DNA of 7,070 nucleotides from Verrucomicrobiota bacterium (GTDB taxonomy: Bacteria; Verrucomicrobiota; Lentisphaeria; Victivallales; Victivallaceae), in assembly GCA_023459755.1 (NCBI GenBank), contig JAEWSS010000113.1, positions 1 to 7,070 on the forward strand, read 5' to 3'. The notes beneath the pieces were generated by a model. The model did not search any database. It had not been told where the DNA came from and saw only the letters and a list, made by a program, of their open reading frames with translations. Position numbers and translations under genes: made by a program. Below, in pieces: positions 1 to 6,237 of this stretch (positions are counted from its first letter, which is position 1; each line of letters opens with the position of its first letter).

Positions 1-1613
1 GTGTAGTACATTGCGGCGCCCATGGTCATGGGCAGCGGGATGTAGTCCTGAACCTGTTGCGGACTCCAGTTGTTTTTATTGAGGAAGTCGTCAACGGTTT
101 TCATTTCCTTTTCGCCGCAGCCGGGAAAGTTTGAAATAAACAGCGGAATAACGTATTGTTCCTTTCCGCATTTGCTGCTTTCCTCGTAGAAGCGGCGCAT
201 CACTTCGAAGAACTCCTCGGCGGTGCTTTTGCGCATCAGGCGCAGCACTTTGGGGTCAAGGTGTTCCGGCGCGAGTTTCATGTGGCCGGAGACGTGGTTG
301 CGCACCAGCTCGCGGAAAAGTTCGGGTTGATGCAGTGTGAGGTCGAGCCGGATGCCGGAGTTGATATAGAGGTGTTTGACCTTCGGCAGGCTGGCGATTG
401 TGCGCAGCATGGTTATTTCCTCTTTGCCGTCGCAGACATAGTTCGGGCAGATGGATGGGAATAGACAGCTGGGCCGCCGGCATTTTTTGCACTGGTCGGG
501 ATTGAGGTAACGGCTCATGTAGATATTTCCGGCGGCGCCGCCGATATCGGAGATGGTGCCGTGAAAATCCTTGCGCTCGCATATCTGTTCGGCGGAAAAT
601 TTGATCGAGTCAATCGATCGGCTGGTGACGTGCCGTCCCTGATGGGAGACCAGTCCGCAGAACGCGCAGCCGCCGGGACAGCCGCGAATGGCCGGGATTG
701 AATGTTTGATGGTTTCAAATGCCGGTATGCGCTTTTTGTATTTCGGGTGCGGAGACCCGGAGTAGGGTAGATTGTGCACTGCGTCGAGTTCTTCCGTGGT
801 CAGCGGTTCCGGCGGCGGTTCGACCACCAGAATACGTTCGCCGTAGCGCTGGAAAAAGCCCACGCTGCTGACACCGGACATTTGAGCTTCGATCATTTTT
901 GTGGCGGTCATGACGGTATCTTTGTCGGCCAGCGTCTGCTCCCACGAAGGGAGTTCCTGATATTTGTCGCCCGGCGTGAATTCGAGTGCGGCGTTTTTGC
1001 CGAGGAGTACGGCGGTTCCGCCGATGCCGCCCAGCGCTTCGCCGGCTTCGAGGCGGCGGAATATTTCGGTGACCGATTTTTCACCCTGACCGAAAGAAAG
1101 AATGTCGGCCTTGGAATCGACCAGCATGCTGGGGCGGAGTTTGTCCTGCCAGTAGTCGTAATGGGCGATGCGGCGCAGACTGGCTTCCAGTCCGCCGATC
1201 ATCACCTTGATGCCGGGAAACGCCTGCTTGACCAGCTGGGTATATACGACCAGTGCGTGAGGCGGGCGCAGACCGGGCTGACCGTCTTCGCTGTAGGCGT
1301 CTTCGCGGCGGAGTCGGCGGCCGGCGGTGTAGATGTTGACCATGGAGTCCATGTTGCCAGAGGTGACGCCGGCGCCGAGCAGCGGCCGGCCGAATTCCTT
1401 CATGCAGCCGGGATCTTTCCAGTTCGGCTGGGCGATGATGCCGGTGCGGTAGCCCTGAGCCAGCAGCATGCGTCCGATCAGGGAAACGCCGTACGACGGG
1501 TGGTCTACATAGCAGTCGCCGGTCACCAGCAGAATGTCGAGTTCTTTCCAGCCGAGTTTGTCCATTTCGGCGCGGGTGGTCGGCATGAACGGGATGTTGA
1601 TTGGTTGTTTCAT
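1..1613 (-). CDS. ygiQ: YgiQ family radical SAM protein, 3' end cut off by the window edge
   Basis: The minus frame is open from ATG at 1613 down to the left edge (537 full codons, no stop), so the C-terminus is missing. The N-terminus carries the YgiQ-specific block: FMPTTRAEMDKLGW at about residues 9-22, then LLVTGDCYVDHPSYG, GNMDSM near 87 and GGLEASLRR-HYDYW near 140-155. The radical SAM site is C312-x3-C316-x2-C319 in RGCPGGCAFC, so an SAM-cleaving 4Fe-4S cluster is expected. A second cysteine group follows (C375, C378, C383, C389, C394), most of it shared with the E. coli protein as I recall it. KLAPEH and the late VQDYIPLPMT...MYYT block are also family hallmarks. E. coli YgiQ is about 740 residues, so roughly 100-200 residues are probably off-window. 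It is a cytoplasmic enzyme whose substrate I cannot name. The ATG at 1613 is chosen because the conserved block starts a few residues later; there is no Shine-Dalgarno in front of it, and it appears to be leaderless. Confidence 0.95.
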   Translation of the reverse strand, partial: MKQPINIPFMPTTRAEMDKLGWKELDILLVTGDCYVDHPSYGVSLIGRMLLAQGYRTGIIAQPNWKDPGCMKEFGRPLLGAGVTSGNMDSMVNIYTAGRRLRREDAYSEDGQPGLRPPHALVVYTQLVKQAFPGIKVMIGGLEASLRRIAHYDYWQDKLRPSMLVDSKADILSFGQGEKSVTEIFRRLEAGEALGGIGGTAVLLGKNAALEFTPGDKYQELPSWEQTLADKDTVMTATKMIEAQMSGVSSVGFFQRYGERILVVEPPPEPLTTEELDAVHNLPYSGSPHPKYKKRIPAFETIKHSIPAIRGCPGGCAFCGLVSHQGRHVTSRSIDSIKFSAEQICERKDFHGTISDIGGAAGNIYMSRYLNPDQCKKCRRPSCLFPSICPNYVCDGKEEITMLRTIASLPKVKHLYINSGIRLDLTLHQPELFRELVRNHVSGHMKLAPEHLDPKVLRLMRKSTAEEFFEVMRRFYEESSKCGKEQYVIPLFISNFPGCGEKEMKTVDDFLNKNNWSPQQVQDYIPLPMTMGAAMYY

Positions 1614-1620
1614 ATTAATT

Positions 1621-1649
1621 AATATACACGTTCCGGCGGTACAATTCAA
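1621..1649 (-). promoter_or_regulatory. Putative sigma70-type promoter of ygiQ, positioned for a leaderless transcript
   Basis: Read on the minus strand, TTGAAT (1649-1644) is followed after exactly 17 nt by TATATT (1626-1621). These match the TTGACA/TATAAT consensus at 4 of 6 and 5 of 6 positions with optimal spacing. Only 7 nt separate the -10 box from the ATG at 1613, so transcription would begin at or next to the start codon. The absence of any purine-rich Shine-Dalgarno upstream of that ATG fits this. The boxes are seen directly; promoter function is inferred. Confidence 0.6.
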
Positions 1650-1722
1650 CCAGGCGGGGAGACAAAAGACGCCCGACAGCGCGATTTTTGTGTTTTTTTA
1701 CGCTTATCGGCTTTGCGTGCAA

Positions 1723-1750
1723 TTGAATATGGCGGCACGGATGCTAAATT
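1723..1750 (+). promoter_or_regulatory. Putative extended -10 promoter of the three-gene operon
   Basis: TTGAAT at 1723-1728 is followed after 16 nt by TAAATT at 1745-1750. A TG sits at 1742-1743, one base before the -10 box, giving the extended -10 form TGnTAAATT. The -10 hexamer alone is a modest match (4 of 6), and the TG would compensate. The predicted transcription start near 1757 leaves a leader of about 28 nt that contains the strong ribosome binding site. Promoter function is inferred. Confidence 0.5.
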
Positions 1751-1768
1751 ACAGTAAACGAATCTGGT

Positions 1769-1776
1769 AAGGAGGA
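1769..1776 (+). promoter_or_regulatory. Strong Shine-Dalgarno of the AsmA-like gene
   Basis: AAGGAGGA is close to a perfect anti-16S match and lies 8 nt before the ATG at 1785. It fixes the start of the first operon gene. It contrasts with the absence of such a sequence before the divergent ygiQ gene, so this genome does use canonical ribosome binding sites. Confidence 0.85.
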
Positions 1777-1784
1777 ATGGATAT

Positions 1785-2708
1785 ATGACGGAACGGAAAA
1801 ATACGGAAAAAAAGAAGAAAAGTCTGCTCGGTATTTTGATTCGAGTAGTAGTCGGCTTGGTTATTGTTGTGCTGGTGTTGATCGCGGCGGCGCTGTTTTT
1901 TATTGACGGCATCGTGGCGACGGGAATCCGCACGGTCACCCCGGTGTTCACCGGTACTCCGGTTCAGCTCAAGGACGTCAAGTTCGGGCTGTTCAGCGGC
2001 GAACTCGACGTCAACGGGCTGGTGATCGGCAATCCGCCGGGCTATATGGCGCCGTCGGCGATCGCGTTCAATAAGCTGCATGTGGACGTGGCTCTCAGCT
2101 CGGTGACCGGCGACCGGATTGTGATTGATGAAATTCGCATTATCGCTCCGGAGATAACCTGGAAACAGGGGTTGACCGGCAGCAACTTGGGCGATATTCA
2201 GCGCAATGTCGAAAAAATGACCGCGGCTCCGGAGGACGGTGCGCCGGCGGAGGTCGCAACCGACGAGTCTCAGGCGGAGGCACAGAAAACCGCGTCGAAG
2301 AAGATCGTCATTCGCCGGCTGGTGATTGAAGGGGCGATAATCAACGTCGGGCTGAAAGGCGTTCCGGCGGTTCCGGTTCTGCTGCCGACCATGGAGCTTA
2401 CCGACATCGGCGAGGACGAAGACTGGACGGTGGCTCAGGCGGTCGATTATATTTATACCGAAATTCTGCTCGGAATCGTCGAGGCGGTTCGTCAGGCCGG
2501 ACTTGACGTCGGGTCAATGGCCGGTCAGATTATGAGCGATGCCGGCGAACAGCTCGGAAATATCGCGGCGCAGACCGGCAGTGCGGTTGGCGGTGCGGTC
2601 GGTGACGCGGCGGCCGGAGCCGGAGATGTGGTCGGTTCCGCATTGAACGACGCGGCCGACGGAGTTGGAAAAGGAGTTGACAATATCGTGAAAGGATTTG
2701 GATTATAA
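1785..2708 (+). CDS. Short AsmA-like membrane-anchored envelope protein with a Gly/Ala-rich tail
   Basis: This 307-residue protein begins with a Lys-rich N-terminus (residues 4-12) followed by one strong hydrophobic segment at about 13-40. The topology is therefore probably a cytoplasmic N-terminus with the rest in the periplasm. Residues 41-135 resemble the N-terminal part of AsmA-type proteins: a G-x-PVQLKDVKFGLFSGEL strand pair, NPPGY at 83-87, then strands ending in IIAPEITW and GSNL at 132-135. An acidic, Ala-rich linker (about 146-170) precedes a second strand region (172-206), a helix (214-240) and a Gly/Ala/Val-rich tail (242-305). AsmA relatives include long bridge-like proteins proposed to carry lipids between membranes; at 307 residues this one is too short for a bridge, so an accessory or structural role is more likely. 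Its stop overlaps the next gene by one base. The AsmA-like call rests on motif style and is fairly secure for the N-terminal part only. Confidence 0.75.
   Translation: MTERKNTEKKKKSLLGILIRVVVGLVIVVLVLIAAALFFIDGIVATGIRTVTPVFTGTPVQLKDVKFGLFSGELDVNGLVIGNPPGYMAPSAIAFNKLHVDVALSSVTGDRIVIDEIRIIAPEITWKQGLTGSNLGDIQRNVEKMTAAPEDGAPAEVATDESQAEAQKTASKKIVIRRLVIEGAIINVGLKGVPAVPVLLPTMELTDIGEDEDWTVAQAVDYIYTEILLGIVEAVRQAGLDVGSMAGQIMSDAGEQLGNIAAQTGSAVGGAVGDAAAGAGDVVGSALNDAADGVGKGVDNIVKGFGL
2508..2699 (+). repeat. Gly/Ala-rich amphipathic tail of the AsmA-like protein
   Basis: Residues 242-305 consist almost wholly of Gly, Ala, Val, Asp, Asn and small polar residues. A loose pattern recurs: a small residue, a hydrophobic residue, Gly, then Asp or Asn, as in GSAVGGAVGDAAAG, GDVVGSALNDAADG and GKGVDNIVKG. 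The apolar positions recur about every 3-4 residues, as in amphipathic helices of LEA-like or membrane-skimming tails. The period is irregular, and this is a compositional repeat rather than a DNA tandem repeat. Confidence 0.55.
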
Positions 2709-2710
2709 TG
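2691..2710 (+). promoter_or_regulatory. Coupled start of the esterase: AAAGGA site and TAATG overlap
   Basis: The TAA stop of the AsmA-like gene (2706-2708) shares its last base with the ATG of the esterase (2708-2710). A moderate Shine-Dalgarno, AAAGGA at 2691-2696, lies 11 nt upstream inside the preceding gene. The arrangement favours reinitiation by the same ribosomes and supports this ATG as the true start. Confidence 0.7.
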
Positions 2711-4972
2711 AATTGGTTGAAAAAGGTCATGACGGCGGCCGGAGTATTTTTTCTGGTCGTAAGCGCGGCGGCCGGAACCGCCGGATTCGCGGATTATTTT
2801 TCCGATAATATGGTGCTTCAGCGCGATGTTTTGTGCCCGGTGTGGGGTGTGGCCGCGCCTGGTAACACGGTGGAGCTGGCGATCAAGGATCTGGCGGTTC
2901 CCGATGAAAATTCGCTTTCGGCTCAACTGCCGCCGTACGAAGCGGTTGCCGATAAGGACGGCCGCTGGATGGTGAAACTCAACCGCATGAGCGCCGGCGG
3001 ACCCTATTTGCTGACCCTGCGGCAGGACGGCCGGATCGTGTCAAAACTTGAAAATGTGATGTTCGGAGACGTTTATTTGTGCTCCGGCCAAAGCAATATG
3101 GAGTTCAAACTTCGCACCGCCAAGGACGCGGACAAACTTATCGCCGCGGCCGCCGTGCCGGAACTGCGTCTGCTTCAGGTGGAAAACGCGTGGAGCGGCA
3201 TGCCGCAGACCGGGTTGAAGGGCAAGTGGCAGGTCAGTTCACCGGCGACGGTGCCGGACTTTTCGGCGGTGGCGTTTATCGCCGGCAAAAAATTGGTTGA
3301 AGAATTGAAGGTTCCGGTCGGGCTGGTGCAGGCCGACTGGGGCGGCACGCCGATCGAGTCGTGGATCAGCCGCGAGGCGATGACCGCCGAACCTGCGCTT
3401 TATGACTGGCCGATAGCCTGTATGGCTTATTATGACAAGCAGTCGCCGGAATATCGCGCCATGCTGGAGCGGCTTTCCGCCGATTTCGCCAAATATTCCG
3501 AAGAGCTGAAAAAGTGCGAGGTCTCCGGTGCGACTCCGCCCAAGGCTCCGGCGGTTCCGGAGGCAATATACCGGCCGAACGGCATGGCTCAGCCGGCGGT
3601 GCACTTCAATTCGATGATAAATCCGCTGATTCCGGCGGCGTTCAAGGGCGTTTTCTGGTATCAGGGATGCGCCAACGTCGGCATCGGCGCAAAGTACGGC
3701 CGGATGCTGAAGACGCTGACGGCCGACTGGCGGAAACGGTTCGACAACCCCGATATGCCGTTCATCATCATTCAGATTGCGCCGTACGACTATGAAAAAA
3801 GCTACGGTCAGCGCCCGGAGGACGGCAATTTCGCGTCGCTGGTGTACAGTCAGCAGACGTTCGCCGACTCCGATCCCAACGCCTACGCTGTGGTGATCAG
3901 CGACGTCGGGAATGTGGACGACATCCATCCGACCGACAAAGTTCCGGTCGGCAACCGCGTCGCCAATCTTTGTCTGAATCACATTTACGGTCGTGATATT
4001 GCGGCCGACAGCCCGTTTTTCGACCGGATCGAACCGGTCGGCGACGGTTCATTGCGCGTTTATTTCCGCAACGCCGAAGGCGGCCTGACCACCTCCGACG
4101 GCAAAGCTCCGGACTGGTTCGAGATCGCCGCCGGCAACGGAATTTTTGTTCCGGCCGAGGCGAAGATCGACGGAAATACCGTTATCCTGCGTTCCGACCT
4201 CGTCAAAGTGCCGGCCGCCGCGCGTTTTGCCTGGTCGGACAAGGCGGAGCCGAATCTGCGCGGTGTGGTTTCCGGGCTTCCGGTCGGATGTTTTGACAGC
4301 GGCGTCCCGGAACCCGGCGACCTTGCGGCTTTTGTTCCGGAATCGTCCGCATTCAAAGTCATATATAAATATTTTCCGACGTCGCAGCCGCGTCAGGATT
4401 TTCTGAAGTCGGTCGTTTATGCGGTGGACAACTCGGAGAAATTCTCCGGGCGTAAAATCAGCCGTATCGGTTATTTCGTGGAAGGTATTCTGCCGGACAA
4501 CTCGGTGGAATATGTTTTTGTGACCATGGACCCGTTCACCGGTGATGTGAAGAAAATCGGCGTTCCGGTCGGCAATATTTTTCAGACCAGACTGAGCAAT
4601 ATTGAGGTCTGGAGCAACGTTCCCGGCGTGGCGACCGGAAAATTCCCGGAGGGCGCGATCGAATTTTGGAACAACAATTTCGATCCCGCGCGCAAACTCG
4701 ATCTGCCCGGCGCGTCGGACAAACTTTATGACTGGGACGACACCTATCAGCCCGGAGTCGCGTTCGGTCACGGCTCGATGCAGATACACAACATTTCCGC
4801 CTCCGAGCCTCAGGTTGTCTTTGCCTTCAACCGCTTCGGGGGCGGCCCGGAGTGCGAGTTCGGCATCGGCACCAATCGCGGCGACGGCAATCCGGACTAT
4901 GTTTACAGCAAGTCCGGCCAGCGTTTCCGCCTGATTACGATTATCGCGCTGGCGAAGTTTGACGGCGAATGA
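2708..4972 (+). CDS. Secreted sialate O-acetylesterase family protein (SGNH/SASA) with an extra C-terminal domain
   Basis: This 754-residue protein starts with a signal peptide: KK at 5-6, a hydrophobic core to about residue 21, and a likely cleavage between about 22 and 29. Residues 30-120 form the usual N-terminal beta domain (FSDNMVLQRD, PVWGVAAPGNTVEL). The catalytic domain has the nucleophile Ser129 in CSGQSNMEF, block III as WYQGCAN (Gly320, Asn323), and the acid/base pair in D404-D-I-H407-P. Family members hydrolyse acetyl esters on sialic acid or on plant and host glycans; which sugar is cleaved here cannot be read from sequence. Most relatives read WYQGE; here the Glu is Cys321. Residues of about 545-754 form a further domain outside the standard catalytic core, with FSGRKISRIGYFVEG, GHGSMQIHN, VVFAFNRFGGGP and GIGTNRGDGNPDY motifs; I cannot assign its function. 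The product is probably periplasmic, outer-surface or secreted. It is coupled to its neighbours by a 1-nt overlap upstream and a 4-nt overlap downstream. Confidence 0.9.
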   Translation: MNWLKKVMTAAGVFFLVVSAAAGTAGFADYFSDNMVLQRDVLCPVWGVAAPGNTVELAIKDLAVPDENSLSAQLPPYEAVADKDGRWMVKLNRMSAGGPYLLTLRQDGRIVSKLENVMFGDVYLCSGQSNMEFKLRTAKDADKLIAAAAVPELRLLQVENAWSGMPQTGLKGKWQVSSPATVPDFSAVAFIAGKKLVEELKVPVGLVQADWGGTPIESWISREAMTAEPALYDWPIACMAYYDKQSPEYRAMLERLSADFAKYSEELKKCEVSGATPPKAPAVPEAIYRPNGMAQPAVHFNSMINPLIPAAFKGVFWYQGCANVGIGAKYGRMLKTLTADWRKRFDNPDMPFIIIQIAPYDYEKSYGQRPEDGNFASLVYSQQTFADSDPNAYAVVISDVGNVDDIHPTDKVPVGNRVANLCLNHIYGRDIAADSPFFDRIEPVGDGSLRVYFRNAEGGLTTSDGKAPDWFEIAAGNGIFVPAEAKIDGNTVILRSDLVKVPAAARFAWSDKAEPNLRGVVSGLPVGCFDSGVPEPGDLAAFVPESSAFKVIYKYFPTSQPRQDFLKSVVYAVDNSEKFSGRKISRIGYFVEGILPDNSVEYVFVTMDPFTGDVKKIGVPVGNIFQTRLSNIEVWSNVPGVATGKFPEGAIEFWNNNFDPARKLDLPGASDKLYDWDDTYQPGVAFGHGSMQIHNISASEPQVVFAFNRFGGGPECEFGIGTNRGDGNPDYVYSKSGQRFRLITIIALAKFDGE

Positions 4973-6237
4973 AACTGCCGCTGCTGATGGCTCCGGCCGG
5001 ATCGGACGCCGCGTTGGAAGCGGCGCTGAACGCCGGAGCCGGAGCCGTTTATTTCGGCGTCGGAACCTTGAATATGCGCTCCGGCGCCGCGGTGAATTTC
5101 TGCGAATCCGATCTTGACCGGGTGGCGGCCCGCTGCCATGAATTTGGCGCCAAAGCCTATCTGACGCTGAATATCGTTGTATTCAACAATGAACTGGAAC
5201 GGGTTGCCGCACTGTGCCGCGCCGCGAAAAAAGCCGGAGTGGACGCGGTGATCGCCGCCGACCCGGCGGTGATCGCCGAGGCCGGACGCAACGATTTGCC
5301 GGTGCATCTTTCGGTACAGGCAAACGTTGCCAATATCGAAACGGTGCGCTTTTATTCCAGCTTTGCCGAAGTGATGGTGCTGGCGCGCGAGTTGAAATTG
5401 GCGGATATCAGGGATATTGTAAATCGGATTGCGGCGGAAAATATAACGTCGCCGTCCGGTCGGAAGGTTGGCACCGAGTTGTTTATTCACGGTGCTTTGT
5501 GCTCGTCGTTTTCCGGAAAATGTTATCTCAGTCTGACGGCGGCCAACTGTTCGGCCAACCGCGGCGTCTGCCGCCAGAGCTGCCGCCGCCGCTATATCGT
5601 AACCGATGCGGAGACCGGTGAACGTCTTGAAATCGCCAACGGTTATGTGATGAGTGCGGCCGACCTCTGCATGATTGATTTTATGCCTGAGGTGGTCGCT
5701 TCCGGCGTTGATATTTTGAAAATCGAGGGCAGGGGGCGTTCGGCCGACTATGTGGCGACCGTCACCCGGGTTTACCGTCAGGCGCTGGAGGCCTGCGCCG
5801 CCGGAACTTTTACCCGTGCCGCCGCCGCAAAATGGCGCGACGAACTGTCTCGGGTGTTCAACCGCGGGTTTTGGCGCGGCGGCTATTATCTTGGCGAGGA
5901 CTTCGGTGTTTGGAGCGGAAGCGGCGGAAACCGTTCGCCGGTGGACAAAACCATGATCGGCAAGGTGACCGACTATTATGCCAGAATCGGTGTGGCTGAA
6001 ATCCGGCTTTCCGCCGGAGAGCTGAAGCGCGGCGACCGGCTGCTGATCGTCGGCGGAACCACCGGCGCTTTGGAACTGACGGCTCCCGAGTTTCGCATCG
6101 GCGACGGAAAAACTTTGGAGTCGTTTGCTCCGAAGGGCGCGGCGGTGGCTTTTCCGCTGGCGACCAGAGTGCGTGCCGGCGATTCGGTCTACCGGCTTGA
6201 CGACCGCGATTTTTCAGGCATTGAGCGTAAAATATAA
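4969..6237 (+). CDS. U32 family protein, TrhP/YegQ-like (probable tRNA hydroxylation factor)
   Basis: This 422-residue protein carries the U32 signature at residues 170-188: E170-L-F172, G175-A, C178, G183-K-C185 and a final Ser188. Cysteines C178, C185, C201 and C205 reproduce the spacing of the Fe-S ligands expected in the E. coli members. Residues 1-30 (LLMAPAGS, AGAGAVYFG) start a TIM-barrel-like fold, HLSVQANVAN lies at 113-122, DILKIEGRGRSADY at about 248-261, and FNRGFWRGGYYLGE at 297-310. A C-terminal barrel-like domain follows from about 325 (GKVTDYY, LKRGDRLLIVGG). Despite the peptidase name, characterised relatives with this layout (TrhP, RlhA) act in prephenate-dependent hydroxylation of tRNA wobble uridine or 23S rRNA. 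The length is near TrhP (about 450) and well short of RlhA (about 650), and the extra domain argues against the shorter UbiU/UbiV type. It has no signal peptide and is cytoplasmic. The ATG overlaps the esterase stop as ATGA with no clear Shine-Dalgarno, so translation is probably coupled. Confidence 0.9.
   Translation: MKLPLLMAPAGSDAALEAALNAGAGAVYFGVGTLNMRSGAAVNFCESDLDRVAARCHEFGAKAYLTLNIVVFNNELERVAALCRAAKKAGVDAVIAADPAVIAEAGRNDLPVHLSVQANVANIETVRFYSSFAEVMVLARELKLADIRDIVNRIAAENITSPSGRKVGTELFIHGALCSSFSGKCYLSLTAANCSANRGVCRQSCRRRYIVTDAETGERLEIANGYVMSAADLCMIDFMPEVVASGVDILKIEGRGRSADYVATVTRVYRQALEACAAGTFTRAAAAKWRDELSRVFNRGFWRGGYYLGEDFGVWSGSGGNRSPVDKTMIGKVTDYYARIGVAEIRLSAGELKRGDRLLIVGGTTGALELTAPEFRIGDGKTLESFAPKGAAVAFPLATRVRAGDSVYRLDDRDFSGIERKI
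6214..6237. other. Overlapping 3' ends of convergent genes
   Basis: The U32 gene on the plus strand ends with TAA at 6235-6237, while the surface-protein gene on the minus strand ends with TGA at 6216-6214. The last 24 bp encode the C-terminus of both proteins on opposite strands. No strong intrinsic terminator separates them. Confidence 0.85.

Larger units (their letters stand above)
1614..1784. other. Divergent intergenic region between ygiQ and the AsmA-like operon
   Basis: This 171-bp spacer is more AT-rich than its flanks and separates two genes that run away from each other. It holds one promoter candidate per direction. Between them, at 1684-1700, lies a T-rich tract with runs of five and seven T. 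I see no convincing hairpin, operator palindrome or small gene in it. Confidence 0.7.

Noticed and set aside
774..1622. Plus-strand open frame of 282 codons
   Set aside because: It lies wholly antisense to the clearly conserved ygiQ gene, its residue pattern (many His, Arg, Phe) is a typical shadow of GC-rich coding DNA, and it resembles no family.
1684..1700. T-rich tract as an intrinsic terminator or UP element
   Set aside because: No stable GC hairpin precedes it on either strand, no gene ends into it, and it sits too far from either -35 box to be a normal UP element.
3239..3982. Minus-strand open frame of 247 codons opposite the esterase
   Set aside because: The plus strand encodes catalytic motifs across the same region, and the antisense product is Arg/Val-rich with no motif or start signal.
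4049..4789. Minus-strand open frame of 246 codons opposite the esterase C-terminal domain
   Set aside because: It is a shadow for the same reasons; the plus frame is continuous and well structured here.
6185..6214. Possible terminator: CGGTC and GACCG arms followed by five T
   Set aside because: The stem is only 5 bp with a 12-nt loop and lies before the stop codon of the U32 gene, so it would cut the gene it should terminate.
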